Of a DNA stretch of 64,000 nucleotides, positions 1 through 12,620 are shown one piece after another (position 1 is the stretch's first letter; the number at the start of each line of letters is the position of its first letter). The stretch is from Craterostigma plantagineum (taxonomy: Eukaryota > Streptophyta > Magnoliopsida > Lamiales > Linderniaceae). The stretch covers positions 62,001-126,000 of the forward strand of contig JAPQWV010001060.1 of the NCBI GenBank assembly GCA_027422505.1, read 5' to 3'. The notes beneath the pieces are model-generated. The model had not been told where the DNA came from and made no database searches. It saw nothing but the letters and a program-made list of their open reading frames with translations. A program made the position numbers and the translations under genes.

Positions 1-473
1 TATTAGTCTATGTTCTGTAATTTAATTACGCCCTAGGACTCAATTGTAAATATATCCGACTTGTGGATATATTAGTAATATTGGGCACATTAGCCCATTA
101 GGGCTTATGTATAATTACCCTAAACACTTTAGTGTTTAGGGCTGCTGAATCATATTTGAGTTGACGACTTTTCTGAAGAACTCGCGCGCTCTTTCGTTCC
201 AACTCTACAATTCGTCTATCGGTATTACTTCTTTATTGCTTCCGTAATTCATCGTAACAGGTAATACTAATCCATTGATTCAGTACAAGGTTGGATAAAA
301 TCGGCCTAACACAATATAATGCTATATAGTATAATTGTCTTTCATTGGTATATAAAATACATTAAGTGGCAATACGATGTTTAGTGCATATAGATTAATA
401 GGTCATGATTGTCCTAGTTTGTAGGATTAGGACTACCAAAAACCTTCATTACCTCATTCACACTTAATAGTAT
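1..473. other. intergenic, no gene seen
   Basis: AT-rich sequence with no reading frame of recognisable family on either strand. The only structure seen is a short palindromic stretch near 117-140 (ccctaaacactttagtgtttagggc). It ends at a Stowaway-like MITE. Confidence 0.5.
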
Positions 474-731
474 ATACGCCATCCGTTTCCGTCCTGCTAA
501 TTTTATCACGCTTTTCCATTTCGGACATTCCAATAATTTTATCATCTTTCTTTATTTAGCAAAAAACTATCGCAAACAATCAATATAATAATATTAAATA
601 TTCTTAAAAGACGTGTTAAAAATACACTTTTTTACACTTTCATTGTACTATATTATTATAATAATAACAACTTAATTTGCGTGCCCAACAACTTATGTGA
701 TAAAGTTGCGGGGACAGAGGGAGTAATATAT
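474..731. mobile_element. Stowaway-like (Tc1/mariner) MITE
   Basis: The right end reads ggggacagagggagta, the reverse complement of the TACTCCCTCYGTCCC terminus typical of plant Stowaway/mariner MITEs. The left end (cgccatccgtttccgtcctg) is a diverged version of the same terminus. TA dinucleotides flank it, and the interior is AT-rich with no coding capacity. A truncated relative lies near 25800-25857. Boundaries are good to a few bases. Confidence 0.65.
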
Positions 732-1891
732 TATGCCGAATGGATACAATTGACATTGAGGACCTCGAACACCTTACATTGCTGGCGGAGTCTTATGCCA
801 ATCAAGTGCTGGTTTAACCAACATATACTACTATGATATTATGCTAGCAAGCATTATATCGCCGCCTACATGCACATATATATTATTGGCCGGCTTGGCT
901 ATATGAACCACATTGTTTCCACCACGGTCTTGGTTGGGCCATGTAATGATATATATTAACGTATATCAAAACATTCAAACCATATTTTCTTTGAAGAAAG
1001 GTTAATGGGACAAGTGGAAAAAATTAAGTTGACAACGTGGTCTAAAAAACTGCAGCGAGGAAAGTGTACTCACGATTTGCATTGAATATATGTTCATGCA
1101 AATACTTCATTGAGAAGTCATGCATGACATGTACGTTAGAACGCATGTTCTACCATGTACATATTAACTAGCATGAATCTGCCCAGATGAAAGAATGTTC
1201 AAAGGTTTAAGGGGGATATATTATCCACTCTAACTCAATTCAATTGGTAACGTACTATACTATTAAATCACCATGCGTACTCAAGACTAAGACTAACTAC
1301 CTGAATTGTCTTGACCGGTCGACTTCACAGGGTTTGATTAGTGGACGTTACGTTCTTTTCTGCCTTTTTTTTTATCAAGGTTTATCGAATATCATTTCAT
1401 TTAGGAAAGAAATTTTTTATCCAAGTCTCTAATAAAGTGTCAGTGGAAAACGTTGGTTGGTTAAGGAAGAAAAAAAGGCTCCAAGGGAGATATGAGATTG
1501 TAAATAAAAGAGGAGATATGAATAATAAACCATTACTGGATGCAAATAATGTATCTAGCAGATGTAAAAATATACGAGGTCGCTACTCTGAAAGAATAAG
1601 CTACACCACTTTTTCTCAAGATAGTTTCGCAGTTTCTCTCAAAAACCCGAAATTTTCTATGCAAGTTTCTATTTAAATATTTACTGTTACGAAATAACGT
1701 CCAATCCTCCACCATGCGATTACGTTACAAGAGCCGCAACGCAAAAGATGGTGTTGGGGGGAGGGGAGACAGAAAGATGCAATAATATAGGCTAGCGAAA
1801 CAAAATAAATATTACATAAAATAAAAGGATGTTACCACTATTGCCTTGCCTGTATTGACTGGCTGCTGCTAAACAGCAGAAATGTTCATCA
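732..1891. other. intergenic, 3' flank of the kleisin gene
   Basis: Contains two short overlapping open frames (1244-1676) with no recognisable domain, low-complexity composition and no plausible splice context; treated as chance. The right part is presumably the 3' UTR of the minus-strand gene that stops at 1892. Confidence 0.5.
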
Positions 1892-4800
1892 TCAGCTTGG
1901 GAGTGTCCTGCGCAGAAGAATAATATCGCTGTAGGCATAGTCCTGCTTCACATGGATGCAGTCCTGGGATTTCAGAACCTTCAAGTAAGATAAAAGAAGG
2001 TATTACTATTATTATTATTGTTTAGCTGAAATGATAAAGTAGGAAGCTTTCTTTTACTATTTTATATGGTTGGTTCCACATATACCAACCAGTATCTCAT
2101 AGAATAACCGAGCACTTTGTTTCTTTGTTTTTCCTTCCAACAACTCAAACATGCTAAAATATCCATCACGTCCGAGGTAGTCTTGGATTATTCTGTAAGG
2201 GTAGTAGACAAACAGCTTCTTCATCAAGTCAAACCTGGAAGATCAGATCATATCAGATTTGATTTGGGACGTACCTTGAAGAAACACCTGTCATAGTAAC
2301 ACATCAAATCAAGTTACAATAACAGGATAATGATGAACAAAAAGTGTAAGATGAATATCTATACACAGTGACTCACCCTCGGCAGCAGCACCTTCTCCTT
2401 GAAGCCAAACTGACTCCTAACATGTGAAAATAAACATTTTGTTCGGTTAGATCTTCCCATGAGAAACAGATGTAGATAAATGATGGCTACCTCCTGTGCA
2501 AGACAATCGTGGCTTTCGAGTAGCAAACTAGGCATGGGTGGTTCTTCGTCTAATTGAATGATGGTGGGTTGAAGACGAGGAGGAGGAGGAGACGATGATG
2601 TATCCCCCTGAGCTGGTGCTGATGTTTCCATAGGTTCAGTGCTCACAAGCATGGAACTCTTCTTATTAGCGATCGCGAGACAGCCTACTACTGACTCACT
2701 AGGAATCAGAGGGTCCAACACAGTTTCAGGGGTATGGCGAAGCTTACGGGATCTCCATGAGCGCAGTAGAGTATCTGCAACGGTTTTCCTCTGGCGCTTT
2801 ATGCCACTTGTATCTGAAAGCCAGCTTGTGTACTCCCTGCGTTGCAAGTGAAATTTATTTTACATGTATACATATATTTGCTTGGGTTGTTTATTAATGG
2901 AGGGAAGGGAGTGAGGGAGGAAGGAAGGAGTAGAATCAGAAGAGTAAAAGAATACCTGTTGCACACAACAGCGGTTTGATCAATCCAACTCTTTCCTTTC
3001 CGAGAAATTTTCCTGCGCTCCTTTGTAGCAGGAGTCTTGATAACCTCGGCATCATACTCTGCTTCTACATCCCAAAAATTTTAATACGCCAGACAGAGCC
3101 ATATGTAAAAAGGAAGGAAAATCACTCACAATATACCTAAGTTAGGCTATAATAAACACAAAGTAAGATACGATGGTCCCTGTCCAGTGCTTTAAGTGCG
3201 CCTTTGACAGAAAACTGCGCTTGCGCATAATATGTTTCGATTTAAACTGGTAACGAACAATCACCTGGAAGTTCCACTAGTGGATTTCCCATAGCCCTGA
3301 TATCATCTTGGCAATCATCCAATGGGGCTATAGTTTTCTCAAGCATTCCCCCTGAGTTTGATACAGGAAAACTCCTCTGTAATGATGGACTTTCGATATG
3401 TTCCAACTCCATTGGGCTCCAAAGATTGTTGCTATCATCTATACGAGAAGATTTTCCATATGTAATGAGCTCATTCTCCTCATCATCCAGCACCAGTGGA
3501 TCCATGCGTTCGTCATCCATATTGAAAACAGCTTCACGAGCTATCTCATAAGATGCCTCATCATGTGTTTCTTCTTCCAAAAAGAAGCGTCTGTTATGGT
3601 GAGTGTCCCAAACTGATTTAGTGAATGCGCTAACAAACACACCATTCCCATGCGCAGAGTGCGGAGATAGAATGCTGCATCGCGATAATTTAACCGTTAG
3701 TGTCAGAAGTCATCTTAATTTACACCGTACTACTATAAGTAAATCTCGGCATGCATGCTTACTCTTTCAGTGGAGTATAAGATGACGATGGGGAACCCGG
3801 CATTTTATCCTGCAACTATCCGTACCATAGCCTTTCATAAACATAAATGTATATAACAAGTTGATTCTAACAAAACCGAGAAGATCAGATCATCTCTATG
3901 TACCTTTGACAAGCCACGAGTGTTAGTTTCTTTTTGGTGCCCACCTGAAAGATTATCCAAATTAAATCAACCGCAATTATATAACTGTCCAAGTAACAGA
4001 AAAAAATATATAGTATATATTACCTGAAAGATTAGCCTTTTTACGAGATGTCAAGTTTCCGCTGCATACGGTTCAACAAGTCGCAACAAATCACCATACA
4101 AATGTACAACTTCAAAAACAACATAATAATACATACAGCAGAAAAGCTCACATTGCTGAATCTTGATTTTCAGGTAATTCCAAGTCAAACACATCAAGTT
4201 CAAACGTCGCTGGTAAATCGATAGATCTGTAATTACATCTGAAGCTCCTACTTTTGCGACTTGGCGTCTCAACTCCGTTGAGCTTGTTCATAATTTCAAG
4301 GCAATCCATTAGCAGATACTCGACTTTCTTCGAGTAAATCCTCACCACACCCAAAAGTAGAAAGGCAAGGATCCTATAAGTGAATATCTGTGCTTCATCT
4401 ACTAGTATCCTGTCTGAAAAAACGAAATCGGCAGAGTCTATCAAGAACTATCAAAGCAAATAATAAGGTTTAACAAATAAAACTAATTTTGATAAAAAGA
4501 AAAAAAATTTCCCAGTAACACGCTTGCATTAGTAGTGTATTTATCTCAAAAAAGACAAGGTACAAGTCCCCGAATTGCAAACACCATAAAAAGAATAGCA
4601 TTGCGACACACATAACTGGAAATTACTGTGTCTGTAACTATTACTGACATATAACAACAACAAACATCAGCTGTTTACAAGAATACTCCAGATAACCTGC
4701 AAATATATAAAACAAAGGGATAAGCATGCCAAAAGAGAGATCTTTAGCATGAATAAGCTCACCGTCATCACGAATGCTGTTTACTGGGATAACTGAAGAG

Positions 4801-5147
4801 AGCACTTTTTAACCATACATGCAAAAATTACTTATTTTTCATAAAATATCACTTAACACTAGAGCATAGGTAAAAGCAAATATCACAAGAAGGAAAATAG
4901 TTTTCTCCCTCGTCAACTATATGCAAGAAATGAAAACAAAAGATATCGAGGCAAGAGAAAATGAAGTTGACGTCTGACGACCCATCAATTTGGAAAAAAA
5001 ATGATAATTAATGAGACACAAACCAACTGAAGCAGAAATGTTGGTCTGCTGGACTTGTTCCTTGTTGAGCATCTTATGACAATGAGCAGCCAACCAAACG
5101 ACACCCAAAGCACCCTTCTTCGACAACAACAACTGTGCGTAAAACAT
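1892..5147 (-). CDS. SYN2: RAD21/SCC1-type cohesin alpha-kleisin, SYN2-like
   Basis: Multi-exon gene for the cohesin subunit that closes the SMC1-SMC3 ring and is cut by separase; nuclear. The first exon (from ATG at 5147) begins MFYAQLLLSKKGALGVVWLA, the Rad21_Rec8_N signature. Later exons near 4150-4440 encode FTYRILAFLLLGVVRIYSKK, which closes that domain. The acidic, low-complexity middle lies in exons at 3242-3640 and 2359-2847. The C-terminal winged helix that binds the SMC1 head is encoded near 2040-2240 (GKTKKQSARLFYEIL) and in the last exon (VLKSQDCIHVKQDYAYSDI), stop at 1892-1894. The LLLGVVRIYSKK and ARLFYE-LVLK wording is closest to plant SYN2/RAD21.1 rather than SYN1/REC8, SYN3 or SYN4. 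The middle is short compared with SYN2 of Arabidopsis, so the total protein may be smaller. Exon ends in the middle are approximate. Confidence 0.87.
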
Positions 5148-5734
5148 GTTTTTGTGGTTTTTCCTTAATTTATTTATTTACGTATAAAAGTCAAAGTTCT
5201 CTGCTTGAATGGGGGAGACCGAAACAGACAGAGATTGAAGACAACAACAGAGACTGCTTGAGACAGAAACGGATGCGTATTGTGGAAGAAGAACCTTTTT
5301 TTTTTCTAGAACTTGTAATTTTTCTTGCACGCCCTCGCTCAGCTGAATGACTCGACAGTAATAATTCTTTTTTGGGGGTAATAAATGAATAAGGGGCACA
5401 GTCACCCATGTTTCACCGACAGTAATTCTTACAAGTTTGAGCTTATCCTCTACTATTATATCTGGTCAAATAATCGGTAACTTCTCCATAGGTGTCATGA
5501 GGCATTTAAATATTAGATAATTTATACAATAATCTCAATAATCCTGACTAAATTTTAAGTATTAGTTAGGAGATTGTCTTCGTAGTACAAAATCATGTAT
5601 GATTTCCTTCTCTTTCTCTTTGGCAAATCAGCCTGCCCTCATGATTGTTTTGTGTTTCCAGGATGCTCTCACCAGACACCACGTCATGAAACAAGTATAC
5701 CTTTTCTTTTTCTTTTCAATATCATGATTGTCAT
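5148..5734. other. intergenic, promoter side of the kleisin gene
   Basis: Upstream region of the minus-strand kleisin. Several overlapping short frames occur on both strands (5135-5409) but none resembles a family. No repeat boundary was seen before the MITE at 5735. Confidence 0.45.
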
Positions 5735-6330
5735 TAGGGGTTCATCGGTCGGTTCAGTTCCGTTTTCTCAAAATTCGGTTCGGTTTTTCGGTTTTCGATT
5801 TTAGGTATGCTTAATCCGATATCCGAACCGTTTTAATTTGGATCAATTCGGTTTTTTATAATTCGGTTTGGCTTTTTCGGTTCGGTTTTTCGGTTAGAAA
5901 TTTAATATCAACAAAAAAAATTATGAGTTCAAAATACACAAACAATTTATGTTTATTAAAAAATAAAGGATTTATGGAACGTGACATGTAGCAAAATAAA
6001 TCAAAAATCCGGAAAAAAAAATGAAAATGGAACAAAATCTAACTAAAATATAAAAACATTCATCTCAGGATACTACAAATTATTTGGGAGAAAAATAGTA
6101 TTTGATTGAAATGGAAAAAAAAGTATACCAATGAAATTATATTTACTGTGTTGTTTACTGTGTTGTGTAATATGATAATTTATGTTCGGTGTTTTCGGTT
6201 TTACTAATCCGATATCCGAACCATTTTCATTTGGTTCGGTTTTTTATAATTCGGTTCGGCTTTTTTTTCAGTTCCGGTCATTTCGGTTCGGTCGGTTTTT
6301 TCGGTTTTTCGGTTATTTTGAACACCCCTT
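5735..6330. mobile_element. hAT-like MITE with CGGTTCGG subterminal repeats
   Basis: The ends are inverted: left aggggttca, right tgaacacccct (reverse complement aggggtgttca). Near both ends the same-orientation motifs ttaatccgatatccgaacc and ttttttataattcggttcgg recur (about 5810-5880 and 6200-6260), dense in cggttcggtt. The core is AT-rich and non-coding. The flanks (tgtcatt and tgtgata) look like a decayed target duplication. Assignment to hAT rests on the end sequence, which resembles better-delimited elements in this window. Confidence 0.6.
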
Positions 6331-6828
6331 GTGATAAAGTTTGATCATAAGTTGATTGAATATAATAGCCCCATATTTGCACACGGTAGGTAAGCTATAG
6401 ATTATGATAGTGCTTTATAATAATTTTTTTTTCCTTGTTACAATTGAAATTATTCTTTCAGGTCGAGTTAGAGGTGTCATTGCACGCACCTAAGCTTGTG
6501 TATGGTTTTATAATTGCTTTGCACCCAATCCTGTAAAATAAATGACATCTTCAGGTAAAGTAACTCCATTGTAGGGATCAAGTTATCTCTGGAGATGTTA
6601 TACACACAGTCCTGATGATCACTTTGAGGTTTGGCTGTCTAAAATGGAGAACCCTAATGTAATAAATCACGAACGCCAAGTGACCGAAGGAGTGATTAAT
6701 TTTATTGCAAACTTCCTATTATAATGATACACAAAAGTTGTAAAGATGCATCCGAGCTTATACAAGAGCCTTGACAAGTTCCATTCCATAAGAACTGAAT
6801 TTGCTGATTATGAATTTATATAATATCC

Positions 6829-8813
6829 TCACGTAGACCTTCTTCTCTGAGCATCCTCCACACTCTTGCGCAGTTGTGAAATAACATGATCAGGATGTGT
6901 TGATCCGAATACAGAACTTCCAGCAACTATGCAGTTAGCTCCCGCTAAAGCTGCCTGATCGATTGTTGAAGGTCCTAAACCACCATCGACCTGAAAACAA
7001 TCATGAATTGTGAGTCGACAATTCTAGTGCTATTAAAGAATGACAAGGGAGGAGTCACACCTCTATATCAAGCGATGGATATTTCCCCCTAAGAGCACGC
7101 ACCTGAGATTGAAATGTTGTTAACCAACACCGATATGGTTAGTTAGTTATTTATTTAGTTAAGAAAGAAAGAAAAGAGACAACGTACTTTATCCATCGTC
7201 TCAGGCATAAACTTCTGCCCTCCAAACCCAGGTTCCACAGTCATTACGAGGACCATCTCCACAGGATTCTCATCCTCAACCTGCCACAAAGCGCATATTC
7301 AATAGGTAACGCGACAGTGTACATGAAAGAGTACGAGTTCTCTTCTACGCAAGTACTACCAGTGGATACACTTCTTCAATTGGGGTGCTAGGCTTCAAGG
7401 CAACACCGGGCCTCATGCCCTTCGCTTTGATCTGTTGGACAAGTTCCCGCCAGTTATCTGCCAAGCAAGGATAAGAAAATAGCCCCTTTTTTTCTTCAAA
7501 TTATTCTTTACAGACCCTAGGCCAAAAACCTTCCATGGAATGGTTCATCACATAGTGTACATCTGCTCTAGAAAAATTCCATAACTAAGAAATGGACATT
7601 TTTACCTTTCGAAACTTCCACATGAAAAGTAAAACCAGATGCACCTGCTTTTCCAAGTGGCTCAACATAATCCAGAGGGTTTGTGACCATTAGGTGACAG
7701 TCTAGATAAGCACTGCAAGAGAATAGCTGCTAGTCAAACATTTATTAACGGAAATACGATCATATGAAATGATGTATCTGTTCTGAGGAGGAAGAAAAAG
7801 TTATACTCTGTATGCTTCCTTAAACTCTGAATAACTGGAGCGCCGATTGTGAGGTTTGGTACAAAGTGCCTGCATAATAAGAAAATGGAACAAGATAGTT
7901 AAGTCAGATAGTGACAAGTATAACTTGAGTGAATAGTTAAAATATTTCACAAGCTCGATGTCCCAATTATCATCCACTAAATCCAAGTGAATGATGAGAT
8001 TCTTCAACCAAAGAGCAAAAACCTACCCATCCTGCAAGGAACCAAGAAACTTCAGTCATAAGTGAAAAGAGGTCATAAAAGGACACCAAATGACCTCTAG
8101 TACGAGGAGAAGGGATCGAAATGAGAAAATCCGTGATTGTAGTTATCACAGAGTCCAAATCGCCTAACAACGATTTCCATGACAACCAGATAAGAGTAGG
8201 TAGGAAATAACTAGCAAGAACTACATTATTCCAGATTCGACACACCGACATTCTAATAAAAAATCAAGACGTTTATTTCCTGCAACCCCTTGATGAAAGA
8301 ACATAAAGGTCACACACTTTTTTCTTCTAAATTAAATGTCTGATGGTACTACATTCAATCAAGACACCAAACAACTCCTCTTTAAGCCCTCTAAGCCATT
8401 AAACTGTAAACAGATTCAGCTGCTGAAAATCGTTTACGAGTATTCAATTAAGGCATATTTACGCTTGACAAAACAAAAACGTAAAGAAACTTTTGGAATG
8501 AATTCATCGGTACATAATTAATTATTCAAAAGTAGCTACAAATTACCGCACATGAAATACTGACACAATTCCGATCTAAATATCTGTTAAAAGCAATTTT
8601 TTTTAATCTAAAACGAAATCAAATTAGCTCAAGCAGTAGGACGACATGCCCATAATCTATATTTGGAAGGGACAAAAAGCAAAGGAGGTCGGTACAAACC
8701 ATGATGTCCATGTGCAGCCAATCCGCGCCGTAACGGGTCATTCGCTGTGCCTCGGAAGCCAAGTTAGCGAAGTCCGACGATAACATAGAAGGCGCAATTT
8801 TTGGCAGCACCAT
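6829..8813 (-). CDS. RPE: ribulose-5-phosphate 3-epimerase, cytosolic type
   Basis: Interconverts ribulose-5-phosphate and xylulose-5-phosphate in the pentose-phosphate pathway. Exon 1 (8700-8813) encodes [20 protein letters not shown] through WLHMDIM. I infer a 5-nt microexon (8027-8031), then exon 3 (7807-7869) [20 protein letters not shown], exon 4 (7606-7712) [20 protein letters not shown], exon 5 (about 7361-7457) [18 protein letters not shown], exon 6 (about 7190-7280) [20 protein letters not shown], a short exon near 7080-7100, and the last exon [20 protein letters not shown] ending at a TGA at 6829-6831. Metal and catalytic positions (D of MDIMDG, H of CHLMV, D of VDGG) are present. 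No transit peptide precedes the conserved start, so the cytosolic isoform is inferred; an in-frame ATG at 8858 would add 15 residues. Confidence 0.93.
8027..8031 (-). other. RPE: inferred 5-nt microexon of RPE
   Basis: Exon 1 ends in phase 0 after MDIM, and exon 3 begins GCACTTT. Joining them directly loses the invariant DG of MDIMDGHF and breaks frame. On the minus strand a sequence ttgcag/GATGG/gtaggt lies inside the intervening intron: canonical acceptor, five bases, canonical donor. Inserting GATGG gives GAT-GGG-CAC-TTT (DGHF) and restores frame exactly. Seen: the sites and the phase. Inferred: actual use of the exon. Confidence 0.8.
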
Positions 8814-9235
8814 ACTTGTTGGGAGTCCAATAGCACAGAATAGTTGGGAGATTTTCAAAGGAGTCCGAAAGCAGATCGATTGGTTTGGTGAATTGACGGG
8901 TCAGGTGTACCCAATTTTCGACGGAGTCCGAAAGGATTTATTTATTTTCCGTTTCTGGCTGCTGCTGCTGCGAGATGAATTATGATAAACGGAATTCCAG
9001 TTTTGATTCTCCGAGCTGATGATTTTCTGCATAAGTGGGCTGACAATGGGCCCAAATTTGAGATAAAATAACCAAATACATGAGAAAATCTCCTCTTTTT
9101 AGATGCGAAAATTCAACGCCGCCGCCCATGTTTGACATTTAATCGCCCATACTTTGTTTTAATTAAAATGATCATGTATATGTGTAGGTAGGTATTTTAC
9201 GTGCATATCATACATATATATACATACATACATAT

Positions 9236-9976
9236 ATATTACCCAACGTTGCAAAACTCGCTAGGCGCTAGTCGGGCGCCCGGCAGGGACCTAGCGCCTA
9301 GGCGGCCTAGACGGAGAGTAGGCGGTTTTTGTTTTAGGCGGAAATTAGGCAGTATACTTATTTTTTCTTAAGTTTAATTTTATTCTGTATATCATTTATA
9401 TTATATGAGGAGGCTAAAATTTAATTTCATGATGAATGGCCCAATAAATTTAGCCCATTAAGAATAAAACCCAATTTTTCAGTGATTGACTGGTCAACCT
9501 CTTCTTCATCGTCGATACAGACCCATCACAACACGGTGTTAATTCTTGTCAAATTACGCATTTTTAGTGGAACCCATCGATCCTGTGCTAGATCCACATA
9601 CTTCACATGCCAAATCATAAACATCGACGAGCTACAGGCAACAAATATGCTTGAATCAGTGCATAAATGATTCTTCACAGGCGTTAATTCGTACCTTGAT
9701 TACGGGCACTTGACCACCGAAGGAGACTTACTGCCGACGACGATGGGCAGAGGTGGGTTGAGGCTGCGACGGGCTGTGCCTGGGTATTAAATGATTTTTA
9801 ATATTTTTTTAATGTACTGAGTAATCGGCAATTAAGCGGACTATTCCGCGATTATTCGGCCTGGGCGACGAGTAGTCGTTCCCAACGCCTAAATGGGCCG
9901 ATTAGGTGAAACTCGCCTCGGCCATGGCCGCCGAGCGCCTAGGCGGCAGGCCGAGTTTTGCAACAATGATATTACC
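9236..9976. mobile_element. hAT MITE, 725 bp, with 8-bp target duplication
   Basis: The element occupies 9244-9968. Its left end, CAACGTTGCAAAACTCG, matches the reverse complement of its right end, CATTGTTGCAAAACTCGG. It is flanked by ATATTACC at 9236-9243 and 9969-9976, a perfect 8-bp duplication diagnostic of hAT-type insertion. Subterminal regions are rich in GGCGCCTAGGCG-type repeats and the centre is AT-rich. No transposase frame is present, so it would be mobilised in trans. Confidence 0.88.
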
Positions 9977-10694
9977 CAACATTTATTAATACTTGCGTTA
10001 ATCAGATTCAAAACCCAACGAGAATTCAAATATGATATATTGACCAGATTAGGCGCTCGCTAGATCACATGCTTCATTTAATTACCTATCTTGTTTTCAA
10101 TAAAAGTAGTTTATATTTTCATTTGTCGAGTAAATGGTAATAATCAAGTTGAAAGGACATTTAACTTTTAATCATTTTCTGGATTAGATCGCCTATTAGT
10201 GACGACGCTTATGTTGTAAGAGAGATGCTCAACACTCGGAAGCGAACAAAATCCCAATTAATAAACTCCAATAATATTACGACTCTTCAGGTGGGTCCCC
10301 AACCCACTATCCTCTTATTCATATCATCTATTTTAACAAAGATAAAACTGAAAAATGAAATTTTTACCATCAGTTATTATATTACGATATACTACAACTA
10401 GTACTGGTACGTGGGCTCATTTAATAATAATATTCCCATATTTCAACGCCATAAGCTTCACCATCTAATCAAATCCAATCGATTTTATTATTATTATTTC
10501 CATGTGTTGTCTAGCGTAGTAGGTTAGTTCTGAGACGAGGCCAACTGTATATCCTTCCTTCCGTCTCTGTCTCTTCTACTACTTTTTCACTTGTGTGTGA
10601 TTCTGACCACTCTTTTCTTTTCTTTTCTTCTCTTTTGTTGTTTGATGATACGATACGATTCGCTTCTGGTATTTGAAGGGGTTGGAGAAATATC
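9977..10694. other. intergenic, upstream of the At3g27210-like gene
   Basis: AT-rich, then CT-rich close to the start codon (tcttttcttttcttctctttt around 10610-10640), as is common in plant 5' leaders. The antisense frame at 10511-10894 overlaps exon 1 and is a shadow. Confidence 0.45.
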
Positions 10695-11889
10695 ATGGGC
10701 ACGTGTGTCTCGTTGAACAGAGGCTCGGAATCAGCCATGAAGAAGAAGCGCCGGTTTTGGTCTAAAACTGAGAAGCTTGTTATGCCATCGCCGGTCAAAG
10801 ATACGGCCCACGCTCTTACGGTGTCTGACGTGTTAATTAACAACAAGTCCCAAGCGTCATCAGCTCGTTTCTCTGGTAAGCCAGCGTGGTTCATCCACTC
10901 CTTTCAGTTGAATTGAAGCATTATCTGGTGGATCTATGAGGTTTGAAATTTTTAAGAAAAATACGGTGGCATAAGCAACTATCTAACCATATACTTTCGA
11001 GAAACTATTTTATTTTCCTCCCTCCTAATCTTTCTTTTCGGTTATGATTATCGGTTTTGGAAACTTATTATGATTATTCTGAGATAGTTGCTGCATATGG
11101 TTGAAGGAAGGTTTGTTAATGATGACAGACACAGGTCGTGTGATGTTGTATCTAACATGTTGAGCTTTATTTGGCCTTTGATTTTGAGCAAGTTCTGTAC
11201 TTTGGGCCTTTGATAGTAAAAAAAGCCGAGTTAGTTGTTAGTCTTCTCATGATACCTACCGTAGCCTAGCTACACAAACCTTCTCATCTCAGCCAGCATT
11301 AAAGGTGAGATCATCATCATCATCATCATCATGTATGACTATGACTTACCAGGAGTAATAAGAGTAGTAATGATAAGTAAGAGACACACCAGCCTTGCTA
11401 ATGCAGTAAAAGACTACTACTGCTTTAGTGCTGTGCTGCGAGAGCCTGTGACTAATTAATCACTTAGAGCTTCCGCTTTTAGGATTGATCTATCTGACAA
11501 GAAGTCTCTTTAGTCAGTCACATGCTATGTTACAGGCAGCAAAGATGAAGCTTTCTTTGATTCCCAACCTTGGTTAGAATCAGATTGTGAAGATGATGAT
11601 TTCGTCAGTGTTAACGGAGGTGAGAAGAGCTACATCTACTCTAGTCTCTACAGTTGGCTTTTTTTGATAAAGATGTTCTTTCTTTAAATGGAAGTTAAAT
11701 ATTGTTGTTGCTGCAGATTTTACCCCATCTCGTGGGAGCACACCTGTCCATCACAGTTTCATATACAGTCCAGACAAGAAAAAGAGACTATCTCAACTGT
11801 TTAAAGAAAGTTTAGGCACTGAGGAGGAGGAGGAGGAAATGGAAAGGAAAGATCAGTCTCCTCCAAAATCAGAAGTACATGTTTTGTAA
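10695..11889 (+). CDS. At3g27210-like protein, putative N-myristoylated
   Basis: Three exons, 10695-10875, 11536-11619 and 11717-11889, total 438 nt and give 145 residues in one frame with consensus splice sites. The N-terminus MGTCVS has Gly2 and Cys4, as expected for N-myristoylation and palmitoylation, so a membrane-peripheral location is inferred. The middle has the conserved KDEAFFDSQPWLESDCEDDD followed by FVSVNGDFTPSRGSTPVHH, the hallmark of the plant family represented by Arabidopsis At3g27210. The C-terminus is charged, with a Glu run (EEEEEEM) and a basic KKKRLSQLFKESL segment. Biochemical function of the family is not known to me. The start is fixed by the MG(T/S)CVS motif. Confidence 0.87.
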
Positions 11890-12110
11890 CAAAGGAATGG
11901 ACAGAAGAAGAGAAGATGTCAAATGTTGGTCTCAAATATCAGTTTTACTGACAGCAACAAAACGAGGATGATCATGAGCCCTTCTCCTTCCTGTAAGGAG
12001 AACAAGTATGTATATGTATGTATAATATCCAACCGTAAATTCCATTTGTTTCCACTTGTCACCAATAAGATCGTCATGCAATGCTATGTAATCTCAAATG
12101 ACAAAGTGTT

Positions 12111-12460
12111 CATATTATTAGAAATCGAGGGGTCCTTCCTAAAACCAATTGGTAATAGGAGGAGAAAACATCTTGTATATATACTGGATCGAAGAGCTTG
12201 AATTATCCGATGTGGGACAACACCCACTTTTTATAATCTCAACACGCCCCCGCACGTGTGGCATGAATGGCCTAACACGTGGACATATGAATTGGGTGAC
12301 GGTGAGCGAAAGCTCGCTCTGATACCATATTAGAAATAGAGGGGTCCTTCCTAAAACAATTGGTAATAGGAGGAGAAAGCCTCTTGTATATATACTGGAT
12401 CGAAGAGCTTGAATTATCCGATGTGGGACAACACCCACTTTTTATAATCTCAACACATAT
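12111..12460 (-). mobile_element. complete TRIM retrotransposon with TSD CATAT
   Basis: Two direct repeats (12116-12244 and 12328-12455, about 129 bp each) begin TGTTGAGATTATAAAAAGTG when read on the minus strand. Directly inside the 5' LTR on that strand is TGGTATCAGAGC (12316-12327), the usual initiator-tRNA-Met primer-binding site. A purine-rich stretch, GTGCGGGGGCG, precedes the 3' LTR. CATAT occurs at 12111-12115 and 12456-12460 as a 5-bp target duplication. The whole element is 340 bp with no protein frame: a terminal-repeat retrotransposon in miniature, dependent on other elements for movement. Confidence 0.9.
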
Positions 12461-12620
12461 CGCACGTGCACCTAATTTGTTGCTGAGGAGGAACAGCACA
12501 AAAGATCTCTTAAATTAATATTAATATTGGAAGAAGTATGAACGGGATGGGAGCGGGGCAATTGTGACGACCGTGTCACAGCCGGGAATAACAGTATTTA
12601 TAACAAGAAAATGGGGTCTT

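Noticed and set aside
1244..1676. Two overlapping plus-strand frames (62 and 111 aa)
   Set aside because: No domain, low-complexity translation and no splice or family support; chance frames in intergenic DNA.
12139..12499. Minus-strand frames of 99 and 75 aa with shared GVVPHRI / SGCCPTSDNSSSS sequence
   Set aside because: They are translations of the two TRIM LTRs, which explains the internal similarity; not a gene family.
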